64,000 bases of DNA from Caulobacter sp. X (GCF_002742635.1 NZ_PEGF01000003.1:62001-126000); one strand, 5' to 3'; positions 51,927 to 60,877 are shown, numbered from the stretch's first letter. Program-made: numbers and translations. Notes: generated by a model not told the origin, from the letters alone.

Positions 51927-52933
51927 GCAGGACCGGCCGAAGCGTTCTTGAATGCGCCGGCGGGCAAACGCCATTCGGAAGGTGGCACGATAACGGGCGG
52001 TAGCGGCGCGCGACCATCGGCGATCGCCAGAAGGTCCGGACGCGATAGGACCTCCGGAAACGCCGTCCCCCGCGCCGCCCGCGCCCTCACGTCGAGCTCG
52101 CGGTCGATGGTCAGGCCGGTAAGGGCCTCGTCGGTCGCCAACGCCTCGAAAACCGGCGGAAATCCGACCTCCAGGCTGCGCAAGGCGTCCTCGCCATTGA
52201 AGATGCAGGTCCTGCATGAGGTTCTCGGCCAACCGAGCTGATAGGCCGGATGGGCGACGACTCCGTGGCGTGCGAGGATGTTCCACACCTCACCCTCGCG
52301 CCAGGCGTGGATCGGTCGCCAGGCGTCGATGTGTCGCCGGCCGGATGTGCGCGCATCGGCGCGATGGGTCTCGAACACAGAGTAGTTGGCGCGCGCCGGA
52401 CTCTCCTCGGCGCGGCACCCGTCCACGACGAGGAGACGTCTGCCCTGAAGGCGAGGGTCATGGCGCAGCACGATGTCGAGCACGTCGATTTTCAGGACGC
52501 CGCTGCACCAGCGAACGCGAAGCGTCGCGGTCACCTGGGGAAAGCGTCGGCGCGTGTTCGCGGGGCCGTTGCCGCCGACCGTGATGCGGCGGCCGCCGGC
52601 GGTTTCGAAGGTGACTGGCGCGCTTGGCGCGTTCGTCTTCCAAAGCTCTCGCGCGAACCCGCCTTCGCGCCAGCTGAAATAGATCGGAACACCAACGGCC
52701 TCGGCCACCGCGCTGACATAGGCATGGGTCACGGGCCAGTCGAAGCGCGTCGGGCCGTCGCCGTCCACCAGGTGGTGGTGCAGCTCCAGCCGCTCGCGCG
52801 GTATGCCGATCTCAAGCAGGTGAAGCAGCGCCGCGACGCTGTCCTTGCCGCCGGAGAAACAGACCAGGATCTTGTCGTATTGCAGCAAGGCTTTGCGGTC
52901 TAGGACCGGATAGGCGGCGGCGTCGAACGGCAT
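51923..52933 (-). CDS. PAPS-reductase-like PP-loop protein (SGGKDS loop)
   Basis: The 336-residue protein carries a canonical PP-loop (KILVCFSGGKDSVAALLHLLE), the segment RWCSGVLKIDVLD and a cysteine pair in TSCRTCIFNGEDALRSLE. These match the PAPS-reductase/DndC-like superfamily. Relatives on plasmids and phages are often linked to DNA methylases; a DNA cytosine methyltransferase lies 2.3 kb away. Sulfur chemistry on DNA or nucleotides is a possibility that the sequence alone cannot settle. Confidence 0.87.
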   Translation of the reverse strand: MPFDAAAYPVLDRKALLQYDKILVCFSGGKDSVAALLHLLEIGIPRERLELHHHLVDGDGPTRFDWPVTHAYVSAVAEAVGVPIYFSWREGGFARELWKTNAPSAPVTFETAGGRRITVGGNGPANTRRRFPQVTATLRVRWCSGVLKIDVLDIVLRHDPRLQGRRLLVVDGCRAEESPARANYSVFETHRADARTSGRRHIDAWRPIHAWREGEVWNILARHGVVAHPAYQLGWPRTSCRTCIFNGEDALRSLEVGFPPVFEALATDEALTGLTIDRELDVRARAARGTAFPEVLSRPDLLAIADGRAPLPPVIVPPSEWRLPAGAFKNASAGPA

Positions 52934-53022
52934 GGCCTGTCTCCAGGGCGGTTACATCCGCCCCGCTTCGCCCTTCCTCCACCTCCAGCCTGAGGTGTGG
53001 GGATATCCCATGTTTATGGATT

Positions 53023-53790
53023 GTGCCGTCGGGGAACCGGAGTCATGGTCCGCCACGGCTAGGTCAGGATTTGCGTTTGAACCCCTTGGCAGCGGCATAT
53101 CCGTTCGGAGAACTCGGCGCGCGCCTGAAAGCCGCCCGCCAGTTCAAGAACGTGGCGCTCGAAGACGCCGCCGAGGCCTGCCGTGTCGACGAATGGCTCT
53201 ACGTCGACCTCGAGCGCGGCAAGTACCCCATCACGCACGCCCAGCTGATCGCGCTCGAAGCGCTGCTTGGCATAGATCGCCATTGGGTCGAGACCGGGAT
53301 CAGCCCCGTGGCGCGTCTCATCGAGCTGACGGATTCCGACCTGGTCGGAATGTTCGGATCGGCGGTCAATCCTGACCTGCCGGTGGCCGACGTCGCCGAA
53401 GGGATCCGTCGCGCATTGAGGGCCAGACTCCTCGTCGGTGACGTGGGCGACATCCCCAATATCGTGCCCGTGGTCGAGCCGGTGCGATTGGCCGATCGGA
53501 TCGAGGCGGCCGGAAGGTTGGCGGCCAAGGGCGGATTGTTCGGATTCCTGGTGACCTTCGTCGTCCTCCTCTTCGCCGTCGTTGCGACGTCGTTCACCGC
53601 AAGCGGCATGTTGCGCGCCTTCATGGGCTTTGCGTCGATCTTCTTGGCCGTGTGGATGCTGGTTGCGGGCGTGGGGCTCATTGTCGCCAGTGTCGCGCGC
53701 CGATCGCCGCCAACCGTGGGGAACGCCCCGTCGGTCTCCCCCCTGCCCCACCCCGCGCCCCGGGAGAGGAAAAAGGGCCTCGCCGCGTAG
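53023..53790 (+). CDS. XRE-type regulator anchored by two membrane helices
   Basis: The protein (up to 255 residues) has an N-terminal XRE helix-turn-helix (ELGARLKAARQFKNVALEDAAEACRVDEWLYVDLERGKYPITHAQLIALEALL) and two C-terminal membrane helices (GLFGFLVTFVVLLFAVVATSF and FMGFASIFLAVWMLVAGVGLIVAS). No ATG is available; a TTG at 53077 behind AGGA or the GTG at 53023 are the candidates. A DNA-binding domain tethered to the membrane suggests sensing of envelope state. The stop codon lies in the loop of a bidirectional terminator. Confidence 0.75.
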   Translation: MPSGNRSHGPPRLGQDLRLNPLAAAYPFGELGARLKAARQFKNVALEDAAEACRVDEWLYVDLERGKYPITHAQLIALEALLGIDRHWVETGISPVARLIELTDSDLVGMFGSAVNPDLPVADVAEGIRRALRARLLVGDVGDIPNIVPVVEPVRLADRIEAAGRLAAKGGLFGFLVTFVVLLFAVVATSFTASGMLRAFMGFASIFLAVWMLVAGVGLIVASVARRSPPTVGNAPSVSPLPHPAPRERKKGLAA

Positions 53791-53801
53791 CGAGGCCCCT
53801 T
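53771..53801. terminator. Bidirectional terminator
   Basis: GGGCCTCGC (53775-53783) pairs with GCGAGGCCC (53790-53798). The minus strand continues with TTTTT, which serves the DUF2493 gene; the plus strand has CTTGGG. Confidence 0.75.
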
Positions 53802-53807
53802 GGGCGG

Positions 53808-54740
53808 TTAGGCCTTGGCGGTGACGGCCTTGGCGAGGATCCGCTGATGACGCAGGCCCGCCTGTTCGGCCTTCTGACCAAGGTTCAGCGCCGGGCCAAA
53901 GCCGCTCTCGTTGGCCATCTTCTTGTCGAGGCTGTTGGCCAGGGTCAGAACACAGACCGGATCGAAGGCCAGCATTTCGTCATTGGCTCGGAACGGCGCG
54001 GCCTTGCCGTGGCCGTCGAAGTTCACCTTGCAGAGGATGACGTCGACGTTGTTGCGCTGCGCCCAGGTGATGGCGATGCGTTCGGGACCCTTGGCGCCCG
54101 TCGTGGCCAGCTTCATGCCAGGAAACTCGGACCTGGCCCAGTTCAGGGCGTCCAGCAGGCGGTTGGCGTCTTCGGCGCTCTTGGCGTGGGGCGCGGCGCG
54201 CAGAGCCACCACCTGGTCACCCGGGTCGGCGGCGGCGTGGTCGCGAGCCTTGCGGGCGCGGAGCGCGTCGCGGGCGTCGATCTGGGCGATGGTCGAGGCG
54301 GTGCGGCGGACCGAACCCTTCCAGGGCGACCAGGTTTCGCCGGTCTGGACGGTGTAGGTTTCGCTGGCCGCGCTCTGAATGATCTCGACGGCCATGATGA
54401 TGGCGTCGATCGCGCGGCTTTCACGCGTGGCCTCCTGGATTTCCACGTCGACGATCTCCGATCCGTCGTTGTCGCGGACCAGCTGACGAAGCTTGTCGTT
54501 GGCGCGGCCGCCTTCGCGTTCCAGGCGAAGCTTCAGGGATTGGAAGCCGCCGAGCATCGCCTCGGCCATGGCCGGGACGTGGTCTTCGAAGGCGGTGCCG
54601 CGCATGGCGTCGAGCATTTCGTTCATGACGGAGACGCCGACATGGCGCAGTTGGTCTTGTTCGGGATGGCCGCGGCCGTCGTCGGCGGCGGCGCACAGGG
54701 CTTCAAACGAGGTCAGGTCGCCAGTGAGAAAGAGAGACAT
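53808..54740 (-). CDS. DUF2493/SLOG-fold protein
   Basis: The 310-residue protein (ATG 54740, AAAGGA upstream) has a helical N-terminal half (SFEALCAAADDGRGHPEQDQLRHVGVSVMNEML) and a C-terminal Rossmann-like segment (MKLATTGAKGPERIAITWAQRNNVDVILCKVNFDGHGKAAPFRANDEML) typical of DUF2493, a SLOG-superfamily nucleotide-binding group common on alphaproteobacterial plasmids. The ligand is unknown. A stem AGAGGC/GCCTCT and a GAAA-loop hairpin lie in its leader (54770-54815). Confidence 0.75.
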   Translation of the reverse strand: MSLFLTGDLTSFEALCAAADDGRGHPEQDQLRHVGVSVMNEMLDAMRGTAFEDHVPAMAEAMLGGFQSLKLRLEREGGRANDKLRQLVRDNDGSEIVDVEIQEATRESRAIDAIIMAVEIIQSAASETYTVQTGETWSPWKGSVRRTASTIAQIDARDALRARKARDHAAADPGDQVVALRAAPHAKSAEDANRLLDALNWARSEFPGMKLATTGAKGPERIAITWAQRNNVDVILCKVNFDGHGKAAPFRANDEMLAFDPVCVLTLANSLDKKMANESGFGPALNLGQKAEQAGLRHQRILAKAVTAKA

Positions 54741-55274
54741 GTTCGGGTCCTTTCGCGGTGCTCTTGGGAGGGCGGCTTTCGCCGCAGAGGCCGCCTTCCG
54801 GCTGCGCCTCTGGACCTGCCCCGGCCGCGCCGTGGGATAAGGATCAAGGGGCCGCGCAGCGGATCGGACACGACGCCCCGCAGGGGCGCCCTTGAACCTT
54901 CGACCACAAGCGGCAAGGTCCAGGATCAAGGCGCAGTCGGAGGCCTTTCGGGCTCAAGGCGCGCCCGACATCGCACCGCGTCCCGAACCCGCTCTTTTGC
55001 TGCGGTCGACCGTGGAAGCCCCCGCCGCCGCTGACCGCGAGCCATGAACAAGCTCACCTCGCCGCGATCTCCGCAGACGAGTGACGCCTAACCCGCGCCG
55101 TCCGATGCAGCCCGCCGGCTGGCCTTCCGTGCGGCTTTCCATCTTGCTTCGCCTTGGCGTGGTCGCGCGACGGTTCGGCTTCAAAGGTCCGGGCAAGGGT
55201 GGTGGCCGACCAAGGCAGGAGCCGCGTATGACGCGTAATACGCGCCATACGCCTTCGAGACGGAGCGCGTCGCC
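54741..55274. other. Intergenic region upstream of the DUF2493 gene
   Basis: These 534 bp contain the leader hairpins of the DUF2493 gene and no supported gene. Confidence 0.4.
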
Positions 55275-57083
55275 CTAGGCCGCCAGGCGATCGCTGTCGC
55301 CGGTGGCGAAGTCCGGCGCCGCGTCGGCGGCCAGGGCCAGCACGCAGGCCTCCATCTTCTCGACCGACACGGCGTTGCCGATCTGCTTGATCTGGTCGGT
55401 CTTGGTGCCGACGAACCGATAGGGCCCGGTGTCGCCGACCAACCCCATGGCCGCCGAGAGCTCACCGACCGACATCATGCGAAGCTCGATATCGTAGGTG
55501 CGCCCGTCCGGGCCGATCAGAAGATCGCCCTGGAACGCCGCTTGCGGCGCCACGTCCTTCGCGGCCGACTGATCACCAGGCTCACCGTTATGACCGGTCA
55601 CGATGGCGAGTTCGCCCCGGTTGGCGCCGGTGACCGTGGGCACCGGTTCGGCCTTGGCGTCGCGTGAACGCATCGAACCATCGTGGTGGGTCAAGGGCAT
55701 GACCATGGCGAACTCACCACGCTTGGACGTCGTCATCGTCGGCACGGGCTCGTTCAAGGATCGCGCCCGGGCGCCGCCGTTGCCCTGGGTCACGGGCAGA
55801 ACCAGACCAAAGCGCGCTTTCGTCGAGGCCGTGGGCAAGGGTTCGTTGCTGCTCGTACAGCTGAGCCCCGACCCGTCGCCGTAGTACGGCGCGATCAGCG
55901 CGTGAGCGCCCTTGGTCGCGATCGTCGGCAGCGGCTCGTTCTTCGACCGGGTCACGCCTCCCGCTTCCTGTGGGAGAATGAAGGCCTCCACAAGAGCTGG
56001 TCTGGCGCATCCACGCCGCCTGGCCGCGCCCGCGCCGCCGGTCATGATCGTGGGCAGCGGCTCTTTGGTGGGTCTGGCGACGCCCGTCGAATGTTGGGAG
56101 ATGACCAGGGGCTCGGCCACGGCGACGTGGCTGGCCTCGGCGGTCAAGGTCGGCACGGTCTCGTCCAGGGTGCGGGCGGCGGCGCCCTTCTTCAGGTTGA
56201 TCAGCACGGGCTGGGCGACGGCGATGTGCTGGCCGCCGGCGGTCAGGGTCGGAACCGGGACCGTCATGCCGCGCGTCGACATGTGGTTGCGGAGGATCAC
56301 GAGGAAGGCCTCGTCCCAGCCGTGCTTGACGGCGCCGGCATAGATCCGCGCGATCGTCTTCTCGGCGAGCGGCTTCTTGCGGTTGAAGATCGACTTGCCC
56401 CGCAGCGTCGGGTCGATGATTTCCCGCGCCGCGCGCCAGGGCTTCAGATGCGGCTCCTTGACCGGATCTGGATTGCGCGCGTGGGTATGGGCCGGCCAGA
56501 TAATTCGGCGTCCGTCGCTGCGGCCCATCATGATCAGCCGACTGCGCGTCGTGGCGCCCCCAAAATTTGCGGCGTTCAACTTTTTGAGCTCGAGCGTGTG
56601 GCCCAGCCGTTCGATCGCCTCGCGCCAGACCTCGAAATATTCGCCCTCGCGCTCCTTGATCGGCTTGCCGGTGACCTCGTCGACCGGCCCCCATTTGAGG
56701 AACTCCCAGACGTTCTCGATGATCAGCCGCTTGACGCGCAGCTGGGTCAGCCAGGGCAGGATATGCCAGGGATCGCTGCGCTGCTGGTCGCTCTTTCGGC
56801 GGCCAGCCGACGCCGGACTGAACGAAACGCAGGACGGCGAGGCCATCAGCAGATCGAGGTATCCTTCCGGCACGAGGAGATGGGGCTGGACCGTCGCGAT
56901 GTCTTGCACGTAGTGGCGCGCGTGAGGGTGGTTGAGCTGGTGGGTGGCGATCGCCACGCCCCAGTGATTGACGCAGACGAGCTCCATCTCGAGCCCGAGC
57001 TTGTCGAGGGCGCGCTTGCAACCCGTCGAGGATCCGCCCGCGCCGCACAGCAGGTCGGCGACTAGGAATTTGGGACGCGACAT
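55275..57083 (-). CDS. DNA (cytosine-5) methyltransferase with seven-fold repeated target region
   Basis: The 602-residue protein has C5-methyltransferase motifs: ADLLCGAGGSSTG (motif I, residues 9-21), a catalytic-loop SPSC (82-85; PSC in place of the usual PCQ), ENV (123-125), and QIGNAVS (motif X, 567-573). Between motifs VIII and X, residues 274-497, a unit of the form xEPLPTxxTxGxxALVxP is repeated seven times, in the place of the target-recognition domain. It would methylate plasmid or host DNA, perhaps against restriction. No cognate endonuclease is visible. It starts 1 bp after the stop of the gene before it and is third in the RadC operon. Confidence 0.9.
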   Translation of the reverse strand: MSRPKFLVADLLCGAGGSSTGCKRALDKLGLEMELVCVNHWGVAIATHQLNHPHARHYVQDIATVQPHLLVPEGYLDLLMASPSCVSFSPASAGRRKSDQQRSDPWHILPWLTQLRVKRLIIENVWEFLKWGPVDEVTGKPIKEREGEYFEVWREAIERLGHTLELKKLNAANFGGATTRSRLIMMGRSDGRRIIWPAHTHARNPDPVKEPHLKPWRAAREIIDPTLRGKSIFNRKKPLAEKTIARIYAGAVKHGWDEAFLVILRNHMSTRGMTVPVPTLTAGGQHIAVAQPVLINLKKGAAARTLDETVPTLTAEASHVAVAEPLVISQHSTGVARPTKEPLPTIMTGGAGAARRRGCARPALVEAFILPQEAGGVTRSKNEPLPTIATKGAHALIAPYYGDGSGLSCTSSNEPLPTASTKARFGLVLPVTQGNGGARARSLNEPVPTMTTSKRGEFAMVMPLTHHDGSMRSRDAKAEPVPTVTGANRGELAIVTGHNGEPGDQSAAKDVAPQAAFQGDLLIGPDGRTYDIELRMMSVGELSAAMGLVGDTGPYRFVGTKTDQIKQIGNAVSVEKMEACVLALAADAAPDFATGDSDRLAA

Positions 57084-57084
57084 C

Positions 57085-57942
57085 TCATTCCTCCCAGTCT
57101 GCGGGCGCCGTGAGCAACCGGGCCTTGGCGATGCCCCAGGCGTCGGTCCACAGGCTGGCGTCGTCGTCGTCGTCGGCTCGCAGCTCCCGGCCGACGACCT
57201 CGATGTAGGCCTCGTTCATGACCATGTTGGCGTCGAGGAAGTCGTGGGAAGCGCAGCAGTCGTCCTTGAGCCCGCGGTTGCGCTCCCGCACCTGGGCCAG
57301 CTTGTCGGGGCCAAGGTCGAGGGCCAGCTTCTGGGCGAAGAGGTGCGCCAGCACCAGGCGCTGCACCTGGCCCCAGTCCTCGGTCTCCAGGAGCGCCGGC
57401 TTGCCGAGCGCGCCGCCGGCGGCGTCCGTAGCGAACACCACGAAGCGGTCAGCGCCGACCTCGCGCGCCGCCCGGTCTTCGACGTCGATCGAGAGCGCCA
57501 GGCGAAGGCGCGGATGGAAGAAACTCGGCGCGCCGTCTTCCTTCCAGCTCTGGTCGAGGAAGCCCGTCGGGATCTTCGGCAGGCTGTCCTGGTCATAGGC
57601 CGGAAAATGCTCGCGGATCCGCGAGAAGAACGGGTTCCCCGCCTCGCGCGGCCGGTCCTGCCCGGGCGCTGGCTTCATGCAGAGCGCCGTGGCGTTGACC
57701 GTGGCGATCGTCCAGCCCTGACGGGTGTAGTGCGCCGCGATCGACACCATGAACTGGGTCGCCAGGGGACGCAGCGGGCTCTCGGCCTGTTGGACGGCAA
57801 GCAGCAGGGTGTCGTCCACGCGGTACTCCGCGATCGACACCGACACCGGCAGACGGTCCTGACCGGCGTGATGGACGTGGCGATGGATGCGCGGCGTCAC
57901 GCACGCGACGGCTTGGCCGTCGGCGAGTTGATAGGTCTCCAT
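57085..57942 (-). CDS. Hypothetical plasmid protein
   Basis: The 285-residue protein contains VSIAEYRVDDTLLLAVQQAESPLRPLATQFM, FFSRIREHFPAYDQDSLPKIP and a C-terminal acidic run (ELRADDDDDASLWTDAWG). No family was recognised. It sits between radC (13 bp upstream) and the methyltransferase gene (1 bp downstream), so it belongs to a DNA-modification/repair operon. Confidence 0.75.
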   Translation of the reverse strand: METYQLADGQAVACVTPRIHRHVHHAGQDRLPVSVSIAEYRVDDTLLLAVQQAESPLRPLATQFMVSIAAHYTRQGWTIATVNATALCMKPAPGQDRPREAGNPFFSRIREHFPAYDQDSLPKIPTGFLDQSWKEDGAPSFFHPRLRLALSIDVEDRAAREVGADRFVVFATDAAGGALGKPALLETEDWGQVQRLVLAHLFAQKLALDLGPDKLAQVRERNRGLKDDCCASHDFLDANMVMNEAYIEVVGRELRADDDDDASLWTDAWGIAKARLLTAPADWEE

Positions 57943-57955
57943 GGGGATCTCTCCG

Positions 57956-58669
57956 CTAGAGGAGCTGCAGGCTGGCGAAGCTGACGGCTTGATCGCCGGC
58001 GATGAGGACGTGGTCGATGAGCTTGATCTCGACGGCGGCGAGGCCGTCCTTGATCTTCCGCGTCATCTCGATGTCCTGGCGGCTAGGTGTGGCCGATGAG
58101 CTGGGATGACAATGGCTTATTATTGCCGAGGTCGCCCCTAGACTGAGCGCCCCGTGGACGATCGTGCGCACCGAAGCCGGCGCGAAGTTCACTGTGCCCT
58201 CGGTCCACGTCTCCCGAATGAGACGGGCGGCGTTGTCGAGATAGAGCACCCGGAAACATTCGACGGAACGCCCGCGCATGGTGGACATCAGGTAGGCGTT
58301 GACCTTCGCCCATGAGCAGAGGTCTTCGCGGTCGAGGACCCGGCCGAGCGACATGCGCTTCACGAACTCGCGCAGGACGCCCAGATAGGTCGCGGTGTCA
58401 CGATCAACGATACCGGCCAGATGCTCGGGCGGATCATTGAAGATCCGACCCAGATCACCGTGATAGTCGACCAGCTCATGCGCCAGCTGAGCCTGGAACG
58501 GTGCGTCGCTGCCGCGCAGGAGCACCGCCAGGAGCTCGGTGTCGGTCAAGGCGCCCGGTCCGGAGGCGTTTGCGCGTGCGAAACTGTCGGCCACCGTCGT
58601 TGGGGCGTGCAGGCTGTAGGGCGTGATCGCCTCGGCGACTCCGGGTCCGGAAAGGCAGGCGTATGGCAT
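57956..58669 (-). CDS. radC: RadC-family JAB-domain protein
   Basis: The 237-residue protein has LTDTELLAVLLRGSD with a helix-hairpin-helix-like N-terminus and a RadC JAB domain: FRVLYLDNAARLIRETWTEGTVNFAPASVR and the metal motif ISHCHPSSSATPSRQDIEMTRKI. It ends HVLIAGDQAVSFASLQLL. RadC proteins on mobile elements probably assist DNA processing during entry, though their activity is unproven. It heads a three-gene operon, with a family-3 leader hairpin 11 nt upstream of the start. Confidence 0.9.
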   Translation of the reverse strand: MPYACLSGPGVAEAITPYSLHAPTTVADSFARANASGPGALTDTELLAVLLRGSDAPFQAQLAHELVDYHGDLGRIFNDPPEHLAGIVDRDTATYLGVLREFVKRMSLGRVLDREDLCSWAKVNAYLMSTMRGRSVECFRVLYLDNAARLIRETWTEGTVNFAPASVRTIVHGALSLGATSAIISHCHPSSSATPSRQDIEMTRKIKDGLAAVEIKLIDHVLIAGDQAVSFASLQLL

Positions 58670-58679
58670 TGGGGGTCCT

Positions 58680-58710
58680 CCTCGTGGGGCTCACTCACGA
58701 GGTCCCTCCC
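58680..58710 (-). promoter_or_regulatory. Structured leader, family 3 (before radC)
   Basis: Read on the minus strand, a purine-rich run and GGGAGGGACC enter the hairpin CCTCGTG-loop-CACGAGG (loop with GAG). The layout is repeated before the 61402 gene and ardC with different stem sequence. Confidence 0.6.
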
Positions 58711-58727
58711 CTCTCCCCTTTGACGGG

Positions 58728-59801
58728 CTAGGCCGCGATGCGCATCGGCTCGCCGCAGTCGCCGCGCACCATCCTCACGGCGTCGTCGGGATCCGCTTCA
58801 AGGATCCACCCGAGGTAGTCAGCGAGTTTGCGGCGATCTCGGCCCGAGGTGGCGTCAATGGCGCTTCTCAGCTGATCGAAGCTTCCGTACTCCGCGATCA
58901 GGTCCTCGAACGCCGCCGCCCGCGCCCGTCGCCCCAGGATCTGGACGAGGCGATCATGCCGCCCGACCGCTCCCTGGCCCGCCGCGACGATGACGCTGCG
59001 TAGCGGGTTGCCGTCCGCCGACACGACGACGTCGTCGTCGATGCCGGCGCGCACGATCTGCGAGAGGCGCGGACCCAGACGTGACGCGGCGAACGCGCCC
59101 AGGATATGGATCTCGCGCGGTCGGCACGCGCGGAGAAACGCGATGTGCTCATCGGCCGTGAAGGCGGCCGCCTGCGAGGGGATGCCGACGCGGAACCGAT
59201 CGGTCCCGAGGATCTGGGTGGCCTCGTGATAGGCCTCGGCGGCGGAGCGGCGGCCGCGCTGGATGGGAACGATCGGGACGCAGGTGTCGAAGCGACACGC
59301 GATGCTGACCCAGTCAGCGTGGACTTTAAGGGCGTGCAGCGATGCGTCCTGGTCGCCCACCACGTCCGGCGCGACCATGAGAGGCTTCGGGTATTCGTCC
59401 TCCACGGCGTTTTCTTCGGCGATCAGCGCCAGCACCTGGTCGTAGGTCGCGAGAACCGGGCGAAAGTCCATGGGCTCTGGCGCCGCGCCGCGCGCGAGCG
59501 CGCGCCGGAAGTCACCATAGGCGCCGGTGTCGATGAAGGTTGGACACCGGTAGTCGAGGATAGCGCGCACCAGGGCCTGCATTGTGTTCGCTGAAAGCTC
59601 GCCCGCTTCAACGCCCACGCCGTGCTCGGCCCACGCCGCGGGAAGGAGATCCGCGCTGCGGCTAAGGCCAGACGCGAAGATTGTGGTCCGGGCGTGCAGC
59701 TGCAGCAAGCGACCCGCGAGCGGATCGCTGGCTGAGTCGAACAGTCCCGAGCGCCGAAGGCCCTGCGCGGCGGCCAGCATGTCGCGCGCGGGGATGGTCA
59801 C
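58728..59801 (-). CDS. TGT/DpdA-like TIM-barrel protein (putative base transglycosylase)
   Basis: The 357-residue protein shows CPTFIDTGAYGDFRRAL, where the Asp-Thr-Gly-Ala-Tyr run parallels the DSGAF-type active site of tRNA-guanine transglycosylases and DpdA. It also shows PLMVAPDVVGDQDASL, VPIVPIQRGRRSAAEAYHEA and IHILGAFAASRLGPRLSQI followed by VVVSADGNPLRS. These resemble successive strands of that barrel. If so, it could exchange a base in DNA or RNA. The similarity is by eye and weak. It is the last gene of a four-gene operon starting at 61402. Confidence 0.55.
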   Translation of the reverse strand: MTIPARDMLAAAQGLRRSGLFDSASDPLAGRLLQLHARTTIFASGLSRSADLLPAAWAEHGVGVEAGELSANTMQALVRAILDYRCPTFIDTGAYGDFRRALARGAAPEPMDFRPVLATYDQVLALIAEENAVEDEYPKPLMVAPDVVGDQDASLHALKVHADWVSIACRFDTCVPIVPIQRGRRSAAEAYHEATQILGTDRFRVGIPSQAAAFTADEHIAFLRACRPREIHILGAFAASRLGPRLSQIVRAGIDDDVVVSADGNPLRSVIVAAGQGAVGRHDRLVQILGRRARAAAFEDLIAEYGSFDQLRSAIDATSGRDRRKLADYLGWILEADPDDAVRMVRGDCGEPMRIAA

Positions 59802-60412
59802 GCCGCCCTCGTCGTCGTCGCCGGCGTCGGGCCGAGGATGTCATGCTCGCGTTCGGCCGCCTTCGGTATTCTAAACGCCTGGCCGGAGGTGAGCGCCCTG
59901 AAGGCGGTCACGCTTCGCCGTCCGTGGGGCGCGATGACGATGTCAAACACGTCCTCGTGCGTGCCGTCTCCGAGCGCCAAAGGCGTCTTGAAACGGATGC
60001 GCACCCCTGGACGGATCCTGGCCGCCGCTTTGTTCTGGCGGGCTAGCGCGGCGATGTGCTGGCGACATTCGCGTCGCCAGCGGCGTGCGTAGTCGTTCGG
60101 CGCCTCCGTCAACAGGTCGAGAATGGACGCCGGCGCGACGCACTCGCCGATGCCCATGCTTTCGTCCATGTCCTTCCAGCCGAAGTGGAAGCCATCTTCG
60201 GCCGTCGGGTCGTGTCTGGTCAGGGCGACCAAGGCATAAACTATCGTGGGATTGCCCACCTTCTCGACCTGCGCCGCGGCGATGTAGGTCGAACCGACCA
60301 TGACGCTCTTGAGGATCGTGTGGCGACGGCCCGGTTGCTCGCTGGTGAAACGGCGATCGAGGTAAGCCCGCTTGTTGGGAAGCAGGCGGTCGCGGGTGAA
60401 TGTCCAGCCCAT
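59798..60412 (-). CDS. Hypothetical plasmid protein (starts MGWTFTRD)
   Basis: The 204-residue protein reads MGWTFTRDRLLPNKRAYLDR and contains HTILKSVMVGSTYIAAAQVEK, IVYALVALTRHDPTAEDGFHFGWKDMDESMG and RIRPGVRIRFKTPLALGDGTHEDVFDIV. It belongs to a set of uncharacterised proteins common on alphaproteobacterial plasmids. Its stop overlaps the transglycosylase-like start by 4 bp, so the two are translated together and may work as a pair. Confidence 0.75.
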   Translation of the reverse strand: MGWTFTRDRLLPNKRAYLDRRFTSEQPGRRHTILKSVMVGSTYIAAAQVEKVGNPTIVYALVALTRHDPTAEDGFHFGWKDMDESMGIGECVAPASILDLLTEAPNDYARRWRRECRQHIAALARQNKAAARIRPGVRIRFKTPLALGDGTHEDVFDIVIAPHGRRSVTAFRALTSGQAFRIPKAAEREHDILGPTPATTTRAA

Positions 60413-60421
60413 GGCGGTCTC

Positions 60422-60865
60422 CTACTGGATGGGGGCGGGGGGGTGGCCCGCCCAGAGGGCGGAAAGCTCGCGTCGGACGTCACGCCACCAGTCGGTCAGC
60501 GCCTCGGCGTCGATCGGCGCGGTGTCGAAGTAGGTGGGGTGGTAGATCAGGGCGCCGTGGATGGCGTGGTCGACGTCGTAGCCGTCGGCGCCGTCCGCCA
60601 GTTCGGCGCGGGTGGCCATGACCTGGAGCTGCACGTCGATCCGGTACTTGACGTGTCGGTCCGCCAGCATGGCCTTCGTCAGAGCGAGCGTTTCGCGCCA
60701 GTTGGCGCCGATAGCCGGCGTCGGGAGGCCGTGAGTCTTGGCGCAGCTATTGGCGACGAACGTCGCGCACCGATCGGCGGCTTCTTCCGCCGCCGCGAAG
60801 GTCGAGAAGATCTGGTGCAGCTGCAGGAGACCGTCGGCGTGGACGGTGAGGATCGTCAGGATCAT
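60422..60865 (-). CDS. Hypothetical protein
   Basis: The 147-residue protein starts MILTILTVHADGLLQLHQIFSTFAAAEEAADRCATFVAN and contains YDVDHAIHGALIYHPTYFDTAPIDAEAL. It lies 9 bp upstream of the MGWTFT gene in the same operon. No family was recognised. Confidence 0.7.
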   Translation of the reverse strand: MILTILTVHADGLLQLHQIFSTFAAAEEAADRCATFVANSCAKTHGLPTPAIGANWRETLALTKAMLADRHVKYRIDVQLQVMATRAELADGADGYDVDHAIHGALIYHPTYFDTAPIDAEALTDWWRDVRRELSALWAGHPPAPIQ

Positions 60866-60877
60866 GGGGGTCGCTCC

